Assembly: GCA_015178975.1 (NCBI GenBank)
Contig: WHVD01000089.1
Span: 1 to 64,000, forward strand
Source of the DNA: Hysterangium stoloniferum
Lineage: Eukaryota; Basidiomycota; Agaricomycetes; Hysterangiales; Hysterangiaceae
Direction of reading: 5' to 3'
Length of the DNA stretch: 64,000 nt
In this document: in pieces, positions 11,890 to 21,727 of the stretch
Layout of the letters: each line of letters opens with the position of its first letter
Numbering within the stretch: position 1 is the stretch's first letter
Notes under the pieces: model-generated
What the model was told of the DNA's origin: nothing
Database searches by the model: none
Seen by the model: the letters and a program-made list of their open reading frames with translations, nothing else
Program-made: the position numbers and the translations under genes

Positions 11890-12690
11890 TGTGTAAGCAT
11901 GTAGCTGCACAGGTGCACAAGCACACTGCGCGAGCGCGTCAACACGTCGCTCAGGTATGCAAGTGCGCTGCGCGAGCACGCCAACACGTCGTGCGGGGCA
12001 TGCGTGTGCACGGCGCGTGGAGGTGGTGTGCGCGCACGGCACGTGGATATGGTGAATGTGCATGTGCGGGGCATGGACGTGGTGCACGTGTGTGGGGCGT
12101 GGACGTGCTGTGTGCGCGTGCGGTGTAGATGTGGTACGTGTGCACAGGGCATGGACGTGGTGCGCGCATGTGGAGGCGCATGGAGGTGGTGCGTGCACAC
12201 GACACGTGGAGGTGATGCGTGCACACGACGCATGGAGGTGGTGCGTGCGCGCGGCGTGTGGTGGCGCGTGGATGTAGCACGTGTGCGTGCCGCGTGGACA
12301 TGGTGCGCGCGTGCGGCGCATGGATGTGGGCACACCGTATGGGTACACAAGTGCGCTGCACTGCATGTGAGCGTGCTGCATAAGTACGGGCGTAGGGGTG
12401 TGGGTGGATGGGTATGGCGTAGGGGTACAATGCATGGTGGTGGGTGCGGTTTGAGAGACGCAAGTGCGCTGCATAGGCACGGGCGTATGGGCATAGCACG
12501 AGGATGTGCTGCCCGCGTGCAGTGCACAGATGCGGGTGCGACAGCACAGGCGTATGGGTGCAGTCCATGGGTGCAGTTCAAGGGTGTGCTGCGCAAGTGT
12601 GCAAGCGCTGCAGGGATGTGGTTCGAGGGTGCGCCGTGCGGCAGTTCAAGGGTGCACTGTGCAGGTGTACAAGTCAGCTGGTGGATGGCA
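11890..12690. repeat. GTG/CAC-rich simple-sequence region
   Basis: About 800 bp dominated by GTGC, GCGTGC and CGTGGAGGTGG steps with strong purine-pyrimidine alternation. It leaves long open frames on both strands (for example 283 codons on the - strand) that translate to Cys/His/Arg/Thr-rich low-complexity peptide, so these are not treated as genes. Similar repeat-filled spacers are common in pol-less LTR elements. Confidence 0.75.
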
Positions 12691-13580
12691 TCACTGAGCA
12701 AGACAATGCCAGAGAACTGGACATGCCTTATCCAGTCCTTCCAAACAATGAGGAGATGGGGTGAGGTTGACAGTCGAGTACGACAGAGTAAAGGAGCTGA
12801 CCTCCAAAACTTGTGGACACATGTGGACGCATGGCCGTGTCACCTCACAACGAAGCCTTCACACCGTCTTCTACTCTTAGCCTTCCCCTCTGCTAAAAGC
12901 TTTGTACTGAAATAGTCAAAGCCTTTCCTTTCTGACCTTTGCAACTCATGGGTTTGGTACACACCGTTCAACAAGATCCTTCCTCATGGTCAGAGCCTCG
13001 CACTGAAATAGTCGAAGCTTTGCCTTTCTTGACCTTCGCGACTTTCAGGCTCGGTGTGTGACACTTTCTGATCAGCCATTCACAGATTCGGATTCAGTGT
13101 GCGACGCCTTACGACACTGCCCTGATAACTTCACACCATCTCAACCTTCACCTTGCTTCTTCAGTAAAACCCGTGACTTGTCTCGACGTCGGTCTTGGTC
13201 CTGACCTCAGTCTCGTACTCTTCCCCACTCCTTGTCATCAGCATCGACACTACTACTGTCCCACGATGTTGTTGACTTGCGGGAAACAGCGTCGATAGAA
13301 CTTCTCTTGGTCAGGGAGACATCTGGGGAATCTGGTCTAGCAGAGGTTGTTTCAAAGGAACGTTGAAAAATAGAGGGACGGGGTATGATGGTGCGATTGC
13401 GTGACTGCGCTGCAAGAGTTCACGACCGCACAATCGCGCTGCACGCGTGCGCGACAGCGCAACTGTACGACCATGCGACAGCGCGACGGTGCGACTGCAC
13501 GATGGTGTGACTGTGTGATCGCGCTGTACGAGTGCACGACCACACGACCACACTGCACAGGTGCGCGACGGCGTGACAGC

Positions 13581-13804
13581 GCAACTGTGCTACAGCGCGA
13601 CTGTGCTACAGCGCGACTGTGCTACAGCGCGACTGTGCTACAGCGCGACTGTGCTACAGCGCGACTGTGCTACAGCGCGACTGTGCTACAGCGCGACTGT
13701 GCTACAGCGCGACTGTGCTACAGCGCGACTGTGCTACAGCGCGACTGTGCTACAGCGCGACTGTGCTACAGCGCGACTGTGCTACAGTGCGACTGTGCTA
13801 CAGC
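13581..13804 (+). repeat. 16-bp minisatellite, 14 tandem copies
   Basis: The unit GCGACTGTGCTACAGC is repeated 14 times with almost no variation. It lies in a wider zone (about 13390-14030) of degenerate GCGACNGTGC repeats. Because 16 is not a multiple of 3, successive copies cycle through the frames, so several overlapping open frames arise on both strands. They are by-products, not genes. Confidence 0.95.
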
Positions 13805-14074
13805 ACGACGGTGCGACTGCACGATCGCGCTGTACGAGTGTGTGACCGCACGACCGTGCTGCACGGGTGCGCAACGGCGCAACTGCGCGACTGTGCTACA
13901 GCACAACGACGCGACTGTACGACGGTGCAACTGTGTGATGGTGCGACTGCGCAACGGTACAACCATGCGACTGGGCTACATGAGTGCGCAACTTGTGCTA
14001 CACGGGTGTGCAAATACGGTGTGGGGGCACAGCTTGAAGATATACTACATCGATGCGCTCGTAGCTCACGGGCT

Positions 14075-14730
14075 GCACAACACCATGCCTCAATGACCTC
14101 ACCAACGGATGCTGACTTCTAATGGAGTTCATGAGCCACGCCAACGCACTTGTCGTTTGTGGTCGAATTTGCGAGTTGCGTTGATGCGCTCATCTCTCAC
14201 GGTCAAATTCACGAGCATCCTTCTCACACCCGTCGACGCACCTGTAGTCCTCTGGCCACGCAACACCGTGCCCTGACAGTATTTCGCCAATGGACAGGGG
14301 CTCTTTCCCCTCCTGGGTACATGGAACTCGTCACGAATTCCCGGTTACCCATCCATTATATGCAGCATTGTTCGACAAGTTCGGGTTTGGGTTCAGTGCA
14401 GCGCACACCTTCCAACGAGGCGTGGCGGCGGTCCAGGTTGACATCATAGTACGAGTGTCAGGAAGGTGTGCAACGTCCGTGACGATGCAACAACGACGGT
14501 GGTACACTCTAAGCTCACTGGCCGCGCAACACCACACCTCAACGACTTCGCTGATGAACACAGACTTCCAGTGGAATTCGTGAGTCGTGTCAATGTGCTC
14601 ATCACTCGCAGTCAAATTCATGAGTGTGCTTCTCACACATGTCGACGTGCCTGTAGCCCTCTGGTTGCGCAACACCATACCCTGACAACATCTCGCCAAC
14701 AGACAGGGACTCTTTCCCCTTCACCCCTTT
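14075..14730 (+). repeat. Diverged direct duplication inside the non-autonomous element
   Basis: The segments 14075-14310 and 14515-14730 are diverged copies sharing blocks such as CTCACACNYGTCGACG and GGACTCTTTCCCCT. Together with a second pair of related blocks (about 11720-11800 and 15050-15130, both ending in a G-rich GGTATAGG stretch) they show that the non-coding body grew by local duplication. No gene is seen. Confidence 0.6.
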
Positions 14731-15674
14731 CACTTTCGATTTCAGTTCATGTGCTTTTGTTAGGCATAGCAACGACACGCATTTTTGATAGGCGTGACTT
14801 GTGATGTCAAATTCAGCTGTGACGGGGGCAGGAAAAGCGGTTATGTGCCAGTGTTGGGATTTTGGAGTGAGGAATGCGTACACACCCAACTCAAGTACCG
14901 TATTCGGGTTCATTATTACAATCGTACTGAACTCAGTCAATTTCGTGATTTTTTCTTTTTCCTCCGGACTTGCCCACCTACTCGCAGCATTTCTGGACAC
15001 TTTCTAGACCTGCCATGGGCTAGACATTTTGGGAACACAGACTGGTGCACAATAATGGTTAATTTGCGAGATCGTGGTGGAATCACAATATCGCAAAGTG
15101 GGGGGCGGTATAGGGGGTATAGGGTATACATCCTGGCATGCTGCTAGGTCCCATAGACTAGCAGCATGGAAAGATCCTAATCCCGAGTCTTACACTATCT
15201 TGCCACAGCAAAGCATCATAAACCTCCTCCAGTACTCATTTAAGGAGGAGGAGATTCTGATGGACTCTAATGATAGTTTACCCTCCTAACCCCAAGATGC
15301 ACTGCCCAACGAGTTACATGACAGTCTGTCCGCCTACAGGACATTTACTATGAGGAATGCCTCGTGTCCTGGAAGGAGACAATGTGGCAGTGTCTAGAAA
15401 GCTATCAAGTAGTCCATTTGCTGTTCAAGGACTGAAGGAGTGCTCGACTAAGGACTGAAGGAAAAGAATGGATCTATTTTTTTTTCCCCTTCCCTTCCCT
15501 CCCTTTTTCCACATTGACATATCATCCCTCACCGCCCCTAAACTCACCAACCTCTCTTCAAATACTGGGGTCTTGGCACCTTGCATTTTGGGGGGCTTCA
15601 CACAAGACACCTGGGGGGCATCCCCGAAGCTTTCCAGAACTTCGTATAGCACATCCCTTCGAACTGGGGGGCAC

Positions 15675-16460
15675 TGTGAGGAGTATGCTTTTACCACAGT
15701 ATCATTGTGGTAAAACACTCCTTTTATTTCATTTATATATTACATATTTTATTCATATTTTTCTATCTTTCATATTCTTCGAATATTGCATATTTCATTA
15801 GTTCGAAGCATTGTGTATACTTGTGGGTGCACTCAGCACCAATTAGAACTCAGACACACTTTAACCCAAGAACCACCACTCGTAAGACACAAACTAGGTC
15901 CACTACGAGTGGTGATCAGGGTAACGTGTCAGCTACCACATAGGTAGCATTATCTGAACTACTGAATACTTCTGGCCTCGAACTGTAATAGTTGAGGCCT
16001 CCACTCGAACCATCGCACTCGTTGACTCCTTCGTCATCTTGTGCTCTTTCTCTCACTTTCTCTTATATTGCACCGAATAGGTCAATATCCTCCTCTTCTA
16101 CTCATTTCTTCATATATAGAACAGTCTGAACTTCTACCACTCTTTGTTAGAGTATGATACTACAGCTCTAACATAGTCTATTATGATCTCCATATTTTTC
16201 TGATATTTGTAGTATTTTTCCCAGCACTGTAGGTGCAGTATTGAGTGAGTTACCTTAGGTCGGTACCTCCTGTATATGTGCTTAGATAAGCACCTAGTAG
16301 TATAGTCCACTGTGAGTGTGGGAAAGTCTCCTTAGTGTTTACTTTCCAATCACACTCACAGGTATGTCTTTACAGTTGAATATACTTAGTGTTTACTTTC
16401 CAATCACACTCACAGGGGTGTTCTGCAAAGTGTTATTCAACTGTTTCAACACTCTTCACA
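15675..16460 (+). repeat. 3' LTR family C, containing a solo LTR
   Basis: Begins TGTGAGGAGTATGC after the purine tract and ends CTCTTCACA. Without the nested 307-bp LTR and its 5-bp duplication it is 474 bp, the same length as the solo family C LTR at 47945-48418. Confidence 0.9.
16145..16451 (+). mobile_element. Solo LTR, family G (307 bp)
   Basis: Begins TGTTAGAGTATG and ends GTTTCAACA, with duplication CTCTT at 16140-16144 and 16452-16456. It contains an internal direct repeat of about 33 bp (around 16335 and 16390, core TTAGTGTTTACTTTCCAATC). It inserted nine bases from the end of the family C LTR. Confidence 0.88.
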
Positions 16461-16465
16461 ATAAG

Positions 16466-19400
16466 TAAGGTGCAAGTACGGTTTGCATAACCCTTTGGAA
16501 TATAGAAGGTCCATTACGAAGTCCAAAGGGCATTCTCCTGAATTGCCACAGTCCTCGATGGGATCTGAAGGAGGTCTTCGGCTTGTCTTCCTCTAACATT
16601 TCAAGTTGGGTAAAACTGGCTAGTGCATCGAAGGAAGACAAGATGTTGGAGCCCGAAAGCACTTGCATGATTTCCGACTGGCGTGGCAGTGGGAATTTGT
16701 CAGGAACTGTTAGACTGTTCAACTTTCTATAGTCGATCACTACTCGTGGTTTCCCATTGTGATAGACGACAAAGGCTGGTGCCCCCCAAGGACTCTTGTA
16801 CAGTTCGATTACTCCCTGTTGGAACCAAGTATCCATTTGTTCATCAATGACTTTCCTATTAGCTGGGGAGGTTGGGAACATTGACATTGAAATAGGTTGC
16901 GTGCCCTCTTTCAATGGGACATTGACCTTGACATCCACTTGTCCCAGTCGCCCGTCCACTCCGAAGGCTAGGACATCTTAGTTAATACCAACTCCAAGTG
17001 GGAGGAGACATCGGTAGGGATGTCAGGTCCTAAGTTAACCAGCTTATGCAGATCTTCCACACGAAACATTTCCGTGGTGGCAACCTCTGACATTTTAGGA
17101 CCTGCCAGGTTGAAATCGTCTGCGAGTTCCCGTTCTGGGGGCAGTCCGGAGGATTGAGGATTGAGGACACGCTCCTCTTCTATTTTTGATAGACTCTCGA
17201 CGAGATGGGCGATCTTGGTTGCCGTTGACTGCATCGATGCTTTCTCAGTCAAAGATCTAGGAGTCTGGGCCCATTTGTTCGCGTCATGAATTAATCCAAC
17301 GGTTTCCCCTCATCTGATGATTCTTGGCGTCAGAGAGGGATTAGTGAGAGGTATCGCGGCATGTTCCCTAGAGATGGCGGTGGTGGGAGCAGCTAGTATA
17401 CTCCCATCATTGTTCTGCAAGATAACTCCCTCGACTATCCATTGGTCACCAATAAGATCTCCTACAAAGATTGGTACTAATCGAGCCGATTCCGGTTCTA
17501 TAGTACAATCTTGTAAGGCCCATGCGACTCTTTCAGTACGCACTCCTTTGTCTGGTTTGGAAGTCAATTCAGGCAAGTCATTGGCTAATTCCTCAAAGGG
17601 GATGTTGCTAATCGAAAAGGTTAAAGGCTGCGGCTCCTTGAAAAAACTGGCTGGGATAGATCCTGCTCTCCCAGGCAAAATCAATCTGGAACCCAGTGGT
17701 TGGTCTCACAGTGTCCCGATCTCATAGTTCACGTGAAAGTCTTCTCCAAGAAGGATTGGGACGGTCATACCTCGGACAACATACATTTCGGCGGTAAACT
17801 TAAGGAGTATACTGGTGTCGTCCTCAAGATAAAGGGGGACGTTGACGTATCCTAATACTTTGGCATTACCGGTAAGTTGTATGAGGCACAGCTTGAGTCC
17901 TTGCTTGAGTTTAGGGCGGTCCTCTAGTTCCTTATAGAAATCCTCCGAGATTAAGGAGAGGTCAGCTCCGGCGTCCAGCCTGATTTTAATAGAATTTGAG
18001 GCTTCTGAATTCCCGACGCATCCATAGACGTGTAATGCTGAAATCCCAATACTGGAATATCCACCCGGAGGGTCTCTTCTGCGATAGATAATAGTCGAAT
18101 CCTCTTTCATAAGTCGACTGGATCGGGGGTATTGAACTCTAGGTCTTTTGCTTTCTTTTCTTGCAGCCAGTTTGACGTTCCTCCTGATACATCTACCATT
18201 AGGTACCTTGGGAGTGGCGTTTGAAATAGAGTTGTCCGCTTCAGAGTCTGACTCATCGCAAGGAATTAAGTCGGGTAATTGCCCTGGGTCGAAGGGGAAG
18301 CTCTCCTCCTCCGATCCCTCTGACTCAAAGGGGTCTTCTATAACGTAGGTCTGACTTATTTCCTTAGATCGGTTCGCAAATGCGTCCTGGTCAATGATTT
18401 CCTCAATGGTGGGAGGTTCAGGTCGCAATAAAACTCTCGTCTCAGTCAGACCTTCACGGTTCTGATGATGAGTGTCTAGCCAGTCTCCTTTCTCGAGAAA
18501 ATCATGGTCTGATATAGAAACATAAACTTGCGATGTCTCGTTCTCATTCGAGGATGCTTTCATGTCTGAAACGATGTTGTCCTCTGGCTGAGGAAGGTAG
18601 ACAGAAATGAAAATCGATTCCTCATCAATGTTATGTACTTGTCCCTGTACACTTGATCCATAAGCCCTTTCATAAGCCCTTTGATCCTCCGCCTCCTCCA
18701 TTGGGTTCTGCGTGGAGCACTTGTTAATAGAGACATAGTGCGACATCCTGCCCGCATGGGGGCAGTCGATCTTGAAATGCTCTAAACTCCCACAAATCCA
18801 GCACTCCTTTGGAGGTTTGGCAATGCTTTTCTTGTCACTCCGTTCGAAAAAGAACTTGCCGTGTTTCTTACCCTGTTTAGCGTTCGATCTCCTAGAGATG
18901 GTTTTATCCTCGAGTTCACCAAGGAGGACGTGGCCTCGATTAGTGGGGTCGATTTTTCCAGACTGCTCCTCCTCATGCCAGGGATCCGACTCATCTTGCT
19001 CGGCGATCATGACTCTGGGTTTCTGAAGCCGATAACGTTCTCAATGTGTTTGAACCCAAGCATTAATCAGAGCCTCTTGTAAATTGTTGGCATAAGTCTG
19101 TAGGCTCATGATGTTGTCGATAGGTTGTCCCTGTAGAAGATAAAGCCATTCTGTGGGCAGTGTCAGGATAAGTCTGTGTGTTTCGTCCTTCCGGTTTTGG
19201 TGGAACCCATACAAGAATCAATAGAGCTTGACCCTTCGCTGAATGTAATGAACAGGTGTCTCATGATTGTGACCGGCCTGTCAAAATTTCATGGCTTCCC
19301 ATTCTAGAGCCAAGGATTCGCGCCAACGAGTTCCAAGTAATCCTTTTCCATTGCCCCAAAGAAACGATCCGTGAGATCGACTAAATGCAGTGCGATGTTC

Positions 19401-19766
19401 ATGGTCTAGGGTGCTCCACCAGATCTTAGCACCGCCTGTGAGTCGTCTTGGCAGAGTGACTCCCAACAATGTACACATGGAGTCAGAGATCTCTGAGAGG
19501 CTCATAATATCCATGATGTAATCCAACGCCTTGGATTGAGTCCCATCGTATTCGGGAAGGTCTGACCATTTGATCTTGATGTCATTGGTGTTAAGAGCGA
19601 TCCTTTTATCCTTAGGTAAGTCATCGATAGGCGCGCTGGCTTGAGGCTGCATCAGAGTTTGAAAGGGAGAGTTAGGTACTCTACCATGACACCCCCCACG
19701 TCCCAAATTCCCTCCATAGCTTGAGGTACTAGAACTCCCAGATGAATTACTAGGAGGTCCTCCCAA
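16466..19766 (-). CDS. Fossil gag, zinc knuckle, protease and RT start
   Basis: On the - strand, a capsid-like gag segment (about 19281-19766, with WSDLPEYDGTQSKALDY) precedes a zinc knuckle of form CX2CX4HX4C (CWICGSLEHFKIDC near 18760-18805). A long acidic linker and a retropepsin-type active site (IRLDAGADLSLIS near 17960) follow. The first half of reverse transcriptase lies at 16466-16959 (FGLRNGPSIFQRVM near 16500). The sequence then runs into the nested element. Broken fossil. Confidence 0.82.
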
Positions 19767-19904
19767 TGACAGAAAGGGGTTGGAGGAGATCGGCAGGGAA
19801 TGGCGAGGATCGACTGGATTCAGCGATCCTCGACCAGCAACTTGACCAGCTATACCCTCAGTGAATGCAGTGGAGAAAGACGGTCGACCCCTGTTGGCGA
19901 CTGA

Positions 19905-21119
19905 TCAATTCCTAGTCATAGTTGGTTCATCGCCTATGTTCGTATTACCAGGGATTCGTTCGAACGCGACGCGAGAGCAGTGAATTTCCTGATGGGGGGT
20001 AGGGCTAGGTTCTGTCGCGATCCCTCTCTCGATTTCAACCGTATTCAAAGGTCGACGAGGTTGGGGTTGATAGAGGGGGATGCATATTTCCATTCCTTTT
20101 GCCTGAAGACGTTCCGCAACTTGCATCCTCATGTCCGACAGGAAGTCTTGCAAAATAATGGGACGATTGAGCGAATGAAGGAAACAAGTGTCGGGAGATC
20201 CATTCAGGGTACGAACAAACGAACTGGTTGTGGAGATGGGCGAATCGGGTACCTGGATGGAATCACCATAAGGGTAATGCACCTCCAAAACCATCTTATC
20301 GAGTCTTCTCTGCTTTCGCCTTAACCGACCCCTTAAGGTAAAATACGCAAACGAGGAATTCCGAGTAATCCCATTACGAGATTCCTCCAGCATCCGAATG
20401 TATATATACTGGTAGTCGACTTTGGGGACGATGTGATCCCCACCGAGTAGGACGTGAAGGATTTGCAGCACATCATCATGCATGCGGAGTGCCTCGAGAA
20501 ATGAAGAGAACACTTCTTGTTTAAGAACTGTCCTTCCTCCTTCCATCTCAGAAGCAACTTCACTCCACCATTCGGGAATTGAGCGAGTCAAATCCTCAAG
20601 GGTTCCAGGTCGTGTGAATAGATCCTGCGCCGATAAAATAGCCTGATAACGACCTAACCAGACTGCTACAGTCACCGGTAAGAGGGGGTAGTCCATATTG
20701 TACTCCTCCACAAAGGGAGTAACCTGATCCGCAGAAATTCGATCAGCATAGTACGCATCCCATTGTAAGTCGATGGGCTGGGAATAAATCATATGACCCC
20801 TAAAGAATTGCTTAAGGATGACCTGTTTAGGCGGGAACAAGAGAACGGGTTCAGGAGCACGGGTAGTTTCAACATTAGCTCCGGGAACATTCAACTGCTC
20901 AGTTGATGGATGTTCTTCTCGTGGACTTGGAGGGGCATCCCTTGATGGTCCAGCTACTGCTTCGACAGAACTTCTGGGAGGAGCTGGTTTTTGAAAAGTC
21001 AACGAAGATTTCCTCATGGTGACGTTACGGGGTGGTTCCAGACTTGCAGGTCTTTGATGAGGTTTTGAACTACTCGGGGTCATTGAAGATCTCAGCGTTT
21101 GGTTCTTGCCAGTGGTCAT
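19905..21119 (-). CDS. Accessory ORF ahead of gag (404 aa)
   Basis: A long open frame immediately downstream of the 5' LTR and primer site, ahead of the canonical gag. The N-terminal ~120 residues are Ser/Pro-rich and probably disordered. From about residue 120 there is a compact region with WLGRYQAILSAQDLFTRPGT, HDDVLQILHVLLGGDHIVP and SSFAYFTLRGRL. The same region occurs, clearly diverged but collinear, in the pol-less element at 10454-11653. I do not recognise the domain. Conservation between an autonomous and a non-autonomous element suggests a structural or packaging role, which is inference; it could be an N-terminal gag domain in its own frame. Confidence 0.6.
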   Translation of the reverse strand: MTTGKNQTLRSSMTPSSSKPHQRPASLEPPRNVTMRKSSLTFQKPAPPRSSVEAVAGPSRDAPPSPREEHPSTEQLNVPGANVETTRAPEPVLLFPPKQVILKQFFRGHMIYSQPIDLQWDAYYADRISADQVTPFVEEYNMDYPLLPVTVAVWLGRYQAILSAQDLFTRPGTLEDLTRSIPEWWSEVASEMEGGRTVLKQEVFSSFLEALRMHDDVLQILHVLLGGDHIVPKVDYQYIYIRMLEESRNGITRNSSFAYFTLRGRLRRKQRRLDKMVLEVHYPYGDSIQVPDSPISTTSSFVRTLNGSPDTCFLHSLNRPIILQDFLSDMRMQVAERLQAKGMEICIPLYQPQPRRPLNTVEIERGIATEPSPTPHQEIHCSRVAFERIPGNTNIGDEPTMTRN

Positions 21120-21195
21120 TTACGTGCTTAGAATTTGATAGTTGAAATAAATGTTTTTCTTCATAGGGAAAGAGCAGTCCAGCCCGGATCACCAC

Positions 21196-21727
21196 TGTGA
21201 AGAGTAGTGGAAGTTCTAACCGTTCTATATACGAAGAATATCGAACGTTTAGGTACAACACTAAGATGTATTGACTGTCGAAGTCTAATACAGGATGAAC
21301 GCGTATTGACTACTTAGTTCAATACGGTAGAAGGAAGTAGCTATCTAGAATATGGTAGAGAGCTAAATGAATAAGTAGAATCGACTGTCAAGTGTGATTC
21401 TGAACGACTGCTCAAGAGTAAAGTAGAGTACTAGAGAGTCGAATAATAGAATAGCGTGGATGTGGTCCACACGAGTTGCGATAAGGATTGAGTTTCAACT
21501 GGTACAGTTTGAAACTCTGATAGAGTAGATAGCTAAAGCCCGTCTGTGATGGTCAAGACGATACACCAATCACAACTTACAGGACACTAATGGGTGTCTG
21601 GGTAAGTCGTGGTTGCGGTGTAAAAAGTGTCTGAGTTCTAAACTATGGGTGCTAGAATACACAAGTCTGGCATGTGTGCGCCCACAAGAGTCGATGTACG
21701 TGAGTGTATTTCGCCATACCTCTCACA
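21196..21727 (-). repeat. 5' LTR of the - strand gypsy element (family D)
   Basis: On the - strand it begins TGTGAGAGG and ends CTCTTCACA (532 bp). It matches the family D LTR at 23683-24312 but lacks about 97 bp of the U3 region. The inner edge is followed by GTGGTGATCC, a plausible primer-binding site, also seen next to the LTR at 10325. Confidence 0.85.

Larger units (their letters stand above)
9818..16460 (+). mobile_element. Non-autonomous gypsy-like LTR element with palindromic 5' LTR
   Basis: Bounded on both sides by the duplication ATAAG (9813-9817, 16461-16465). It starts with an inverted LTR half joined to a direct LTR half (9818-10325), followed by GTGGTGATCCGAGCC (primer site), the accessory ORF (10454-11653), a long repeat-rich region (about 11700-15130), a short conserved 3' coding-like tail (about 15470-15670), a purine tract (TGGGGGGCAC) and a 3' family C LTR (15675-16460) that itself holds a solo LTR. 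No pol is present. It probably moves with enzymes supplied by relatives, as large retrotransposon derivatives do (inference). Confidence 0.85.
7080..21727 (-). mobile_element. Ty3/gypsy chromodomain element, - strand, split by a 6.6-kb nested element
   Basis: Fossil element read right to left: 5' LTR (21196-21727), a primer-site-like TGGTGATCC next to it, an accessory ORF (19905-21119), gag (about 19281-19766), zinc knuckle and protease (17706-19010), reverse transcriptase start (16466-16959), then, beyond the nested element 9818-16460, the rest of reverse transcriptase, RNase H, integrase and a chromodomain (7080-9812). The nested element is bounded by ATAAG at 9813-9817 and 16461-16465. No 3' LTR was found at the left end. 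The element is broken, with several breaks besides the insertion, and appears middle-aged. Confidence 0.88.

Noticed and set aside
11850-12701. 283-codon Cys/His-rich open frame on the - strand
   Set aside because: Arises from GTG/CAC repeats; no conserved spacing of Cys/His that would suggest a zinc-finger array.
13581-13804. CRISPR-like array
   Set aside because: Units are contiguous without spacers and the genome is eukaryotic; it is a minisatellite.
13401-14096. 231-codon open frame on the + strand and its overlapping companions
   Set aside because: Open only because of the 16-bp and related tandem repeats; composition is low-complexity and frames on both strands are equally open.
14602-15000. 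132-codon - strand frame as a gene
   Set aside because: No domain, lies across non-coding duplicated sequence of an LTR element, and no relatives in the other elements.
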